A stretch of DNA of 37,745 nt, from contig JBBSUQ010000005.1 in assembly GCA_038234235.1 (NCBI GenBank), forward strand, positions 1 to 37,745, in the 5' to 3' direction. This stretch comes from JBBSUQ01 sp038234235. GTDB taxonomy: Bacteria > Bacteroidota > Bacteroidia > Flavobacteriales_D > Crocinitomicaceae. The position numbers were made by a program, and so were the translations under genes. The notes under the pieces are model-generated. The model saw only the letters and a program-made list of their open reading frames with translations, made no database searches and was not told where the DNA came from. This document shows, piece by piece, positions 1-6,387 of this stretch (position 1 is its first letter; every line of letters begins with the position of its first letter).

Positions 1-131
1 ACCTCCGATACATTAAGGTCGTCAACAAAAACTTCGGGCAATACCTTATTGTAATATTTGAAGGAAAATAAAAATCCTACAATTAATAGCAAGCCGCTAA
101 ATAAGAAAATGGATGTATTCTTTGAATTCAT
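1..131 (-). CDS. N-terminus of an unknown membrane-anchored protein (cut by window edge)
   Basis: The reverse strand opens with ATG at 131 and stays open for 43 codons to the window edge. The peptide begins MNSKNTSIFLFSGLLLIVGF. A hydrophobic stretch at about residues 8-24 is followed by a short basic/aromatic segment (FKYYNK) and an acidic region (VDDLNVSE). This looks like a signal anchor or uncleaved signal peptide with the rest of the protein outside the cytoplasm. It diverges from ybaB, leaving about 187 bp between the two starts. The family cannot be named from 43 residues. Confidence 0.6.
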   Translation of the reverse strand, partial: MNSKNTSIFLFSGLLLIVGFLFSFKYYNKVLPEVFVDDLNVSE

Positions 132-265
132 AAGTAATATCCAAAAATTGGAGTTGTAAATATACAAGATAATTTGAAATTGATATCGATGTAGAAAATT
201 TTTTGAAAATTTATTTAATTTAAGGTAATGTTCAATATAAAATTGAAGAAAGGTGATTACAAATT

Positions 266-297
266 ATTGTTGATATATGTAAAAACTTGTATCTTCG
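266..297 (+). promoter_or_regulatory. Bacteroidota-type promoter for ybaB
   Basis: ATTG at 266-269 and TATCTTCG at 290-297 are 20 bp apart. This fits the Bacteroidota vegetative promoter (-33 TTG / -7 TAnnTTTG) except for C in place of T near the end. The box ends 21 bp before the ybaB ATG. No start-site data support it. Confidence 0.5.
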
Positions 298-318
298 CAG
301 AGCATAAAAAGATTTAAA

Positions 319-618
319 ATGTTTGGAAATGATATGTTTGGCAAAATGCAGGAAATGCAAAATGCCGTAGAAGAAAATAAAAAAAGACTAGACACAGTTA
401 TCGTAAGTGGAAAAACTTCGGGCAATGAAGTGGAAATTGAACTAACGGCGAACCGTGCTTTTAAATCAATTAAAATCAATAAAGATTTAGAAGGAATGGA
501 CAAAGAAGAACTGGAAGATTTAATTGCCGTTGCTTTTAAGCGTGCTTTGGAGGAAGCCAATAAAATAAATGAACAAGAATCAATGAATTCAGTGAAATCA
601 TTTTTACCTGGCTTTTAA
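319..618 (+). CDS. ybaB: YbaB/EbfC family nucleoid-associated protein
   Basis: A 99-residue protein with the YbaB/EbfC pattern: an N-terminal helix (MFGKMQEMQNAVEENKKRLD), a central beta segment (VEIELTANRAFKSIKI), and a C-terminal helix rich in E/K that begins after 'MDKEELEDLIAVAF'. Members form small dimers that bind DNA and help organise the nucleoid. Length is normal for the family. The next gene, the 5-formyl-THF cyclo-ligase, starts 2 nt after this stop codon, so the two are probably co-transcribed. The ATG start is well supported by the short leader downstream of a TATCTTCG -7 box. Confidence 0.92.
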   Translation: MFGNDMFGKMQEMQNAVEENKKRLDTVIVSGKTSGNEVEIELTANRAFKSIKINKDLEGMDKEELEDLIAVAFKRALEEANKINEQESMNSVKSFLPGF

Positions 619-620
619 TT

Positions 621-1184
621 TTGACTAAAAAAGAATTAAGATTAAAGTACAAGGAGAAGCGCAAAACGCTCTCACCAAAGATGCTTGACAAGTATTCAGA
701 ACAAATATGTGAGATGCTTTTTAAAAATTTCAAACTTGAAGGCAAATACATAAGTCTATTTTTACCAATAGAGAGACATTTTGAAATTAATACTTACTGC
801 ATTTGGGAAAAGGCCAAAAATTTTGATGTGTTTGTAGCTGTTCCGAAAACGAATTTTCAGACAATGGAATTGAAACATATTTTATTTGAAAATGAAAACC
901 AATTAGAATTGAATCAATTTGGAATTCCAGAACCAAAAAAAGGCAGAATAGTAGCGGCAGATAAACTTGAATATGTTTTTGTTCCTTTATACGCAGCAGA
1001 TATTGGTGGACACAGAGTTGGTTACGGCAAAGGATTTTACGATAGATTACTCAAAAAGTGTTCACCATCTTGTCAGTTTATAGGTTTATCTATGTTTGAT
1101 CTTGAACCGATTATTGATGATGTGTTGCCGACCGACATTAAATTACATGCTTGCATAATGCCAGATAAAATTGTTAGATTTTGA
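621..1184 (+). CDS. 5-formyltetrahydrofolate cyclo-ligase
   Basis: A 187-residue protein that uses ATP to convert 5-formyl-THF to 5,10-methenyl-THF in folate one-carbon metabolism. The conserved block GGHRVGYGKGFYDR at about residues 129-142 is the family's nucleotide/substrate signature, and the length is typical. The reading frame starts with TTG at 621. The first ATG lies 17 codons later and would remove the conserved N-terminal 'K-LR-xY-xxxR-xxLS' segment, so TTG is preferred. It lies 2 nt behind ybaB, and its TGA overlaps the ATG of the next small ORF (TGATG), which suggests translational coupling. Confidence 0.92.
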   Translation: MTKKELRLKYKEKRKTLSPKMLDKYSEQICEMLFKNFKLEGKYISLFLPIERHFEINTYCIWEKAKNFDVFVAVPKTNFQTMELKHILFENENQLELNQFGIPEPKKGRIVAADKLEYVFVPLYAADIGGHRVGYGKGFYDRLLKKCSPSCQFIGLSMFDLEPIIDDVLPTDIKLHACIMPDKIVRF

Positions 1185-1345
1185 TGGAAAAACAAAAGAA
1201 CCAAAGTAGATATTATCTTATAATTTTATTAGCGATTCCCTTGCTAATTGCGACTTTTAAGTTCAGTAATAATGTTATAATTCCAGCCATAACAATGTTC
1301 GTGATTGCCGTAGTTGCCTACTATTTGTTGAAGTCTAAAAAATAG
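1184..1345 (+). CDS. Small two-helix membrane protein (53 aa)
   Basis: ATG at 1184 overlaps the TGA of the cyclo-ligase gene (TGATG) and the frame runs 53 codons to TAG at 1343-1345. The peptide starts MEKQKNQSRYYLIILLAIPL and ends YYLLKSKK. It has two hydrophobic segments, about residues 10-24 and 31-48, with basic residues at both ends. The translational overlap and the clean amphipathic layout argue for a real gene rather than chance. No family is recognised, and the role is unknown. Confidence 0.65.
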   Translation: MEKQKNQSRYYLIILLAIPLLIATFKFSNNVIIPAITMFVIAVVAYYLLKSKK

Positions 1346-1449
1346 TTTAATACGAAAAATTGTATTTAATTGTTTCTTTTTAATTAAATTAGCTTTCTGT
1401 TTTGAGGCAAAATTTTGTCAAATAAGAAAATTGAAACTAATATAATATT

Positions 1450-1479
1450 CGTTCAGTATAAAGCCGTTCAATATAAAGC
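1450..1479 (+). repeat. Tandem 15-bp repeat at the start of the next gene
   Basis: CGTTCAGTATAAAGC (1450-1464) is followed directly by CGTTCAATATAAAGC (1465-1479), with one mismatch. The pair ends 3 nt before the ATG at 1483, so it occupies the leader where translation begins. It may be a recent slippage duplication or a regulatory element. Confidence 0.7.
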
Positions 1480-1482
1480 ATA

Positions 1483-2046
1483 ATGTTTTTTGTTAAATCC
1501 ATATCGTTATTTTTCTTGCTCGGATTTATTTGGCTAAGTCAAACTTCTGTAATAGCTCCTACTTATCCCTGTACACAATTTTCTTTACGTGTTAATTTTC
1601 AATCAGATGGTAGTATATTTCAAATCCAGGTTTACATTAACAACGGTCGAACCCAAGCACTTAAAAAGAATTTGAGTTACCATGATTTTGTATATTTTGC
1701 AAGTGGCAAATGGCCGAGTATTTATAACCGAGAGCGCATAGATTTACTGGCGTTACACGGAATAGATGGCGGCGTTATAGTTGATTCATTGACAACTAAA
1801 GAATATTTCTCATGTCCAAGTATAGATTCTGCCTGGAAATTGAGATACAACCAAATGGAATTTATTCGTGGAAATGGGTGGGCGCAAGAAAGATACAAGC
1901 CAAGTCCTGCCCAAATGCAAATGCTTTACAAAGATTACGCTTTTAAAAACTTTGATGTCGATCGGTTTCAAGATACTAGTTTTTGGAAATTACTGAAAAA
2001 CCTACAAGATTTAGAATGGATTAACAAATACAAATCCGTTGAATGA
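1483..2046 (+). CDS. Unknown exported protein (187 aa)
   Basis: The product has an N-terminal signal peptide (MFFVKSISLFFLLGFIWLSQ, likely cleaved near residue 24 at SVIA|PT). The mature part of about 160 residues is rich in aromatic residues and contains two Cys (in PTYPC and YFSCPS) that could form a disulfide. There are no repeats, transmembrane segments after the signal, or recognised catalytic motifs. The DUF547 lipoprotein gene starts 43 nt downstream on the same strand, so the two may share an exported role. I do not recognise the family. Confidence 0.7.
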   Translation: MFFVKSISLFFLLGFIWLSQTSVIAPTYPCTQFSLRVNFQSDGSIFQIQVYINNGRTQALKKNLSYHDFVYFASGKWPSIYNRERIDLLALHGIDGGVIVDSLTTKEYFSCPSIDSAWKLRYNQMEFIRGNGWAQERYKPSPAQMQMLYKDYAFKNFDVDRFQDTSFWKLLKNLQDLEWINKYKSVE

Positions 2047-2089
2047 AATAATACGTATCTTTCGCATAAATATTCTTAAAATAAACAGG

Positions 2090-3061
2090 ATGAAAATTAT
2101 AATTTACAGTGCCATCGTTTTTGCCATACTTTCTTGCAAAAGTGAAGATAAAAAGTTAAATCGTGAGATGGATAATTCTGACAATGTCTCTGAAATGGAA
2201 GAATTAACGAATGAGCCTAATGCGGCTGGAATATCTTATGGAGTTGATGAACTAACATCAAGCACTGAAGTTGTGAAAGAAAAAGGTACTAAGAAAGACC
2301 AACCTAAGGATATTAAAAACATTGATAAAGAACAAATAAAGACTGATAATGGAATTGTAGAAAATAAAGAAACTCCTAAAGAAACTGAAAAAATTGCGGC
2401 TACAGATATTCATGCACATGAGAAGCTAAATACTTTATTGAAAAAATATGTTAGTTCGGCTGGTAAAGTTGATTATGAAGCATTAAAAGCAAATAAATCT
2501 GAGGTAGATGCTGTGATAAAAGACATGAAAGAAAACACAGTTGAATCTTCTTGGACAAGTAAACAAAAGCTTGCCTATTGGATAAATGCTTACAATATTT
2601 TCACAATTAAATTAGTGATTGATAACTACCCTGTTAAATCTATAAAAGACATAAACAATGACAAACCTTGGGATAAGAAGTTTATAGAAATCGGAGGAAA
2701 AACATACAGTCTTAATGATATTGAAAACAATATTATTCGCAAAGATTTTAACGAGCCAAGAATTCATTTCGCAGTAAACTGTGCGAGTATATCTTGTCCG
2801 AAATTAATAAACGAAGCCTTCACAGCTAGCAAAATGGAAAGTCAACTTACCAAAGCAACGAAAGATTTTTTGAAAGATACTGGCAAAAACAAATTGGAAG
2901 AAAGTAAAATTCAAATATCAAACATTTTTAACTGGTACAAAGCAGATTTTGAGAAAGCTGGAGGCGTTATCTCTTTTATTAATAAATATTCAGATACTGA
3001 AGTTAAAAGCGATGCAACTGTTTCTTATATGGACTACAACTGGAATTTGAATAAAAAATAG
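2090..3061 (+). CDS. DUF547 domain lipoprotein
   Basis: I start this at the ATG at 2090, giving 323 residues, because it places a lipoprotein signal at the N-terminus (MKIIIYSAIVFAILSCKS, lipobox LSC). An in-frame TTG at 2039 would add 17 charged residues in front of it. After the Cys comes a low-complexity linker of about 100 residues rich in Glu, Lys, Asp and Asn. A DUF547 domain follows from about residue 120 to the end, with the diagnostic LAYWINAYN near residue 161 and the segment 'HFAVNCASISCPKL'. DUF547 proteins are exported and of unknown biochemical function. The gene ends just before a perfect terminator hairpin. Confidence 0.88.
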   Translation: MKIIIYSAIVFAILSCKSEDKKLNREMDNSDNVSEMEELTNEPNAAGISYGVDELTSSTEVVKEKGTKKDQPKDIKNIDKEQIKTDNGIVENKETPKETEKIAATDIHAHEKLNTLLKKYVSSAGKVDYEALKANKSEVDAVIKDMKENTVESSWTSKQKLAYWINAYNIFTIKLVIDNYPVKSIKDINNDKPWDKKFIEIGGKTYSLNDIENNIIRKDFNEPRIHFAVNCASISCPKLINEAFTASKMESQLTKATKDFLKDTGKNKLEESKIQISNIFNWYKADFEKAGGVISFINKYSDTEVKSDATVSYMDYNWNLNKK

Positions 3062-3121
3062 GATAAAGTATTTCAAAACATAAAAGCTTTTGAGTTGAAA
3101 AAACTAGTAAAGCAATAAACT

Positions 3122-3153
3122 AAAAAGGGACGTGAATAATCACGTCCCTTTTT
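3122..3153. terminator. Bidirectional intrinsic terminator
   Basis: A perfect 14-bp stem (AAAAAGGGACGTGA / TCACGTCCCTTTTT) with a 4-nt ATAA loop lies between the convergent DUF547 and VWD-protein genes. The A-run and T-run on either side give a poly-U tail in both directions. Confidence 0.9.
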
Positions 3154-3187
3154 GCAATTTATAAATTGCATTATATCATTATATAAA

Positions 3188-4984
3188 TTATTTTCCTCTC
3201 CCTGTTGTTGGAACTGTTGTTGCTGGTGTAACTACGGGCGCAGGTTTTACAACTGGCTTTGGCGTTACAACCTTTGGCTCTGGCTCAACTCTTGGCTTTG
3301 GAGTTATAACAGGTTTAGGTTCTGGTTTCGGGGTAACGACGGGTTTTGGCTCAACAACCGGTTTTGTTTCGCTTTCATTATTTACAGGCGCAGGTTTGTT
3401 TATTACAGGTTTTTGTTCTGGCTCAACTTTTCCTCCACCTGTATTCGGTGATTCTTTAGACAAAACTGGACTTGTTTTATTATCATTTTTAGAATTTGTG
3501 TTTTGAATTTTAGTATCGCCTTGTGGCTTACCATCGATATTTCTATCTTGTTCTTTTTCTAAAACTTTTCCATCAACGGCAGGTCTAGTTCCACCATCTC
3601 CACCAGGACGAGTTACTGGAACTGGTTGTGGTGTAATAACAGGCACCGTATTTACATTTGGGCGTGGATTTGTAACCTTATCCAATCGACCGTTAGATAT
3701 AGGACTGTTATAATCTCTTCCTTTGTCTGGCTCAATTCTTAAATAAGCTTGGTCGTAAACACAACCATCTAAATCATTACCAGAAATTCCACGACCTTCA
3801 CAAACTTTTCTTGCATTGTCTCTGTCAGTTTGATTAAGATCATTTAAAGTATGGTGCACACGTGGATATGATTCATCGATGTAAGAATAAGTTGTAAGTC
3901 CAGCTGAATAATCGAAAAGCGAAGTTTCTGGTGTTATTCTCCAAGACCTTGCAAAGTCTTTAGCTAAATAAGCCAAATATTCTTTTTCCATAGCATCGGT
4001 TCTTGCATTTGAAGGACCAGACCCCCAATTTTGCCAAGCGAGATTGTTATTATTTCCTCCTCTTACATCAAAATCATCGTTTCGATTTCCATTTGCATTT
4101 CCCAAAATACCTTGGTATTGTGTATTACAAGCAAAAACTTGAACTTCAATATTAAAGAACTCCATTCCACCGCTGTTTCTTTCAGAAATTATAACCCTTT
4201 CACCTGAAGGCCAAACAACATCGTAACCCTTCCCTACTCTTCTCAAAACGCCACCTCTTGGCAAAAAATAATCTCCAGAAGTAAGCATAACTTCTTGGCC
4301 GTTAACATGAACATTTGATCTAAAATTACGCGTATCGTAACTTGTGGTATAAATACTAACTCTATCGCCCGTAACATTCATTGCAACGGCTGTATTGAGC
4401 GAAAAATCTTCTTTTTGTGGTTGTTGTCTTACTTGCACCTCCATATCTCCACTTGCAGATTTGGCAAGAACAAACTCTCCAACTGTTTGGAAAGAATAAG
4501 TTGCACCATCAAACGATTTTAAATGCGGATCTCCATAAGTTTTACCAGTTGAAAGTGAACAATTCGGTCTGTTTGCAAATTGTTGCATTTGCATCCACTG
4601 ATCTCTTTCATTATTATTTTGAGCACTTTGTACTCCATTGTTTGTGCTGTTCAAAACTCTAGCTCTAACATCAGATGGGACAACTGCAAAAAGTTCTTGT
4701 GGTGTCACATTTTCTGGAAAAGTTCTATCTGGAACAGGAGATTGAGTTGAAATAGCAACCATACTGTTGGCAAGCCATTCACCTCTCACGGGATCCCATG
4801 CTTTTAGTTCGTTTGTTATTTCTTTCGAATTTATTGCTGATTTATTTTCGATTGGTGTCTTGACGGTTGGTTGCGTATTCTCACTAGCCGAGATGGAAGT
4901 TCGGCTGCCTAAAGTTTGAGAAAAAGTCATGTTTGCGATTACCATAAAACCTAAGGTAAACATTGCTGTGTATGTGTTTTTCAT
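3188..4984 (-). CDS. Exported von Willebrand factor type D (VWD) domain protein with Pro/Lys-rich tail
   Basis: I choose the ATG at 4984 (598 aa) over an in-frame ATG at 5032, because it begins a clean signal peptide (MKNTYTAMFTLGFMVIANMTFSQ). A VWD domain spans about residues 140-310. It opens with YGDPHLKSFDG and closes with GILGNANGNRNDDF, which resembles the calcium-site end of eukaryotic VWD domains. A Cys-containing middle region and a linker follow. The C-terminus is a low-complexity tail of repeated 'EPKPVVTPKP'-like units (roughly 3190-3400), ending in TTGRGK. There is no T9SS sorting domain and no membrane anchor. The protein is likely periplasmic or surface-exposed, and binding or adhesion is only inference. 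Confidence 0.85.
   Translation of the reverse strand: MKNTYTAMFTLGFMVIANMTFSQTLGSRTSISASENTQPTVKTPIENKSAINSKEITNELKAWDPVRGEWLANSMVAISTQSPVPDRTFPENVTPQELFAVVPSDVRARVLNSTNNGVQSAQNNNERDQWMQMQQFANRPNCSLSTGKTYGDPHLKSFDGATYSFQTVGEFVLAKSASGDMEVQVRQQPQKEDFSLNTAVAMNVTGDRVSIYTTSYDTRNFRSNVHVNGQEVMLTSGDYFLPRGGVLRRVGKGYDVVWPSGERVIISERNSGGMEFFNIEVQVFACNTQYQGILGNANGNRNDDFDVRGGNNNNLAWQNWGSGPSNARTDAMEKEYLAYLAKDFARSWRITPETSLFDYSAGLTTYSYIDESYPRVHHTLNDLNQTDRDNARKVCEGRGISGNDLDGCVYDQAYLRIEPDKGRDYNSPISNGRLDKVTNPRPNVNTVPVITPQPVPVTRPGGDGGTRPAVDGKVLEKEQDRNIDGKPQGDTKIQNTNSKNDNKTSPVLSKESPNTGGGKVEPEQKPVINKPAPVNNESETKPVVEPKPVVTPKPEPKPVITPKPRVEPEPKVVTPKPVVKPAPVVTPATTVPTTGRGK
3195..3400 (-). repeat. Degenerate Pro-Lys-Pro-Val coding repeats
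   Basis: The 3' end of the VWD-protein gene encodes repeated variants of KPVV/TPKPEPKP. At DNA level these appear as recurring 'ggttttggc/ggctctgg' strings. The tail is probably an extended, peptidoglycan-spanning or wall-associated linker. Such runs vary readily in copy number. Confidence 0.7.
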
Positions 4985-5105
4985 ATCTTTGAATTTAAGA
5001 TTATATTGGCATTTATACAATAGACGTGCCATAAAATTTTATCTAAAATTTTGTTAAATATTCAACATTAAAGAACTTTAATCGAGCTAAAATTAAATTA
5101 AATAA

Positions 5106-6140
5106 TTACCTAACTACAGATAAATTTTTAACAGCTCTTGTAGTTCCATTGGTTAAAACTACCTGATAAATACCATTTGATAAATCGCTAATATTAATAT
5201 TCGTTTCAATGCTACCGGCAAAAATTATTTGCTTTTTCATTTCTCTTCCCATGGCATCTAAAACAATTAAATCGAAGTTATCTTCAGCTTTTACTTTTAA
5301 ACTAATTGACACTTCGTTCTGAGCAGGATTTGGATACAAGCTAAACTCTTGCATTCCCAATTCATCTACACCAGCAACCGAAATACAGTTTAAAGGAGTT
5401 GCCATTATAATTGGTTCGTAATTGCTATTTAAAACATGAATTATTTGTTCAACACAAATTGTAGGATCTGTTATTTGAGAATAATAAATTCTTGCCAATG
5501 GTGTTGGTGTAACATGTTTCGAGATTAAACTATCTTGAGTTGAGATACAAACAACTTTGTTTCCGCCAGGTAAAAATGCTGGTGTCGCAGGATATTCAGT
5601 AGCACTTATTAAACTTTGAACATTTGAAATTTCAATTCCAGAAACATTAAACTCATATCCAACGATTTTACAATCTGGATTTCTCAAATAAACATCAATG
5701 TAGCCAAGGCTAGTGTTAATTTCAGTGTAACCAATTTCAGCATATTGACTGATACTTTGAATTGTATTTGGGAATTCGCAGTTGTTATTGTTAGGACCCC
5801 CATTTAAGGCACAATTAATTGCCAAACCTGCATCCCAAACACTAATAATTCCATCATCGCTAATATCCTTACATGGACTCACCGCAATTGAAGAATTTAC
5901 TATTCCATTAACGTATCCATCTCCATCATTGGTTTCAATGAGCTGATTTAAATCTACATCACCTCTCAATGCACTACCGCCACAATCTCCTTCACAATCT
6001 ACAACAGCATTTCCATAAAGTGTACCCATACAATCTATATAAGGCTGACAGTTTGCAGTTGCTGTATAGCCCATATTTCCTTGTGCGTCTTTGGTTAGTT
6101 TTATACAAACTTGTGCCCAATTGTTCATGGCATGATGCAT
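5106..6140 (-). CDS. T9SS cargo protein remnant with dockerin-like repeats (5'-truncated)
   Basis: The frame encodes 344 residues. The last ~75 form a type IX secretion C-terminal sorting domain (FSLYPNPAQNEVSISL ... GIYQVVLTNG, ending NLSVVR). Residues ~45-110 hold Cys-rich and dockerin-like segments (CMGTLYGNAVVDCEGDCGG; ISDDGIISVWDAGLAINC) typical of Bacteroidota secreted enzymes or adhesins. There is no signal peptide, although T9SS cargo needs one for Sec export. The first codon (ATG, 6138-6140) lies inside a perfect 40-bp palindrome, and the same frame meets a TGA stop within that palindrome. The upstream part has therefore been lost or disconnected. It is best read as a pseudogene, or as the 3' part of a rearranged or misassembled gene. 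Confidence 0.75.
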   Translation of the reverse strand: MHHAMNNWAQVCIKLTKDAQGNMGYTATANCQPYIDCMGTLYGNAVVDCEGDCGGSALRGDVDLNQLIETNDGDGYVNGIVNSSIAVSPCKDISDDGIISVWDAGLAINCALNGGPNNNNCEFPNTIQSISQYAEIGYTEINTSLGYIDVYLRNPDCKIVGYEFNVSGIEISNVQSLISATEYPATPAFLPGGNKVVCISTQDSLISKHVTPTPLARIYYSQITDPTICVEQIIHVLNSNYEPIIMATPLNCISVAGVDELGMQEFSLYPNPAQNEVSISLKVKAEDNFDLIVLDAMGREMKKQIIFAGSIETNINISDLSNGIYQVVLTNGTTRAVKNLSVVR

Positions 6141-6177
6141 TATGTAGGTTCATGGCATGCCATGAACCTACATAATG
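6138..6177. repeat. Perfect 40-bp palindrome
   Basis: Each 20-bp arm reads CATTATGTAGGTTCATGG plus CA, and the two meet with no spacer at 6157/6158 in the centre GGCATGCC. The 12-mer GTTCATGGCATG occurs in the arm at 6149-6160 and again at 6123-6134, so the junction also has a direct duplication. There is no poly-T tail, so it is not a standard terminator. It marks the point where the T9SS cargo gene is broken. Confidence 0.9.
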
Positions 6178-6296
6178 AATACAAACCACAACGATTTGAC
6201 AGTTCAAAATATTTAAATCTGTCACAAAGTCAGTAAAATTCATTCAAATTTTGATTAGATTATCAAAAATGTCAGAATTTTTTAAGAATTGGGGCG

Positions 6297-6312
6297 TGGC
6301 ATAAAGCTTGAC
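6297..6312 (+). promoter_or_regulatory. Possible sigma-54-like or stress element upstream of dnaK
   Basis: TGGCATAAAGCTTGAC keeps the -24 TGGCA and the TTG of a -12 element at the correct spacing, but the -12 GC is GA. Flanking half-sites TGTCAG (6270-6275) and CTGACA (6326-6331) are inverted copies of each other. No CIRCE element is visible. The functional assignment is weak. Confidence 0.2.
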
Positions 6313-6387
6313 TTAGGGACATCGGCTGACAAGGCTAAAAAATAGTAAAATAAGTAAAAAAATAAAAACCAAAATAATAGAATAGAT

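Noticed and set aside
3152..3451. A forward frame rich in Trp, Asn and Cys
   Set aside because: It is the opposite-strand shadow of the Pro/Lys-rich tail of the VWD-protein gene; the composition is explained by those coding repeats.
5992..6243. A reverse frame reading through the palindrome (starts MNFTDFVTDLNILNCQ)
   Set aside because: It overlaps the T9SS remnant in another frame, has no domain and no signal peptide, and its composition follows the palindrome.
6200..6387. CIRCE/HrcA operator upstream of dnaK
   Set aside because: No TTAGCACTC-N9-GAGTGCTAA pattern is present.
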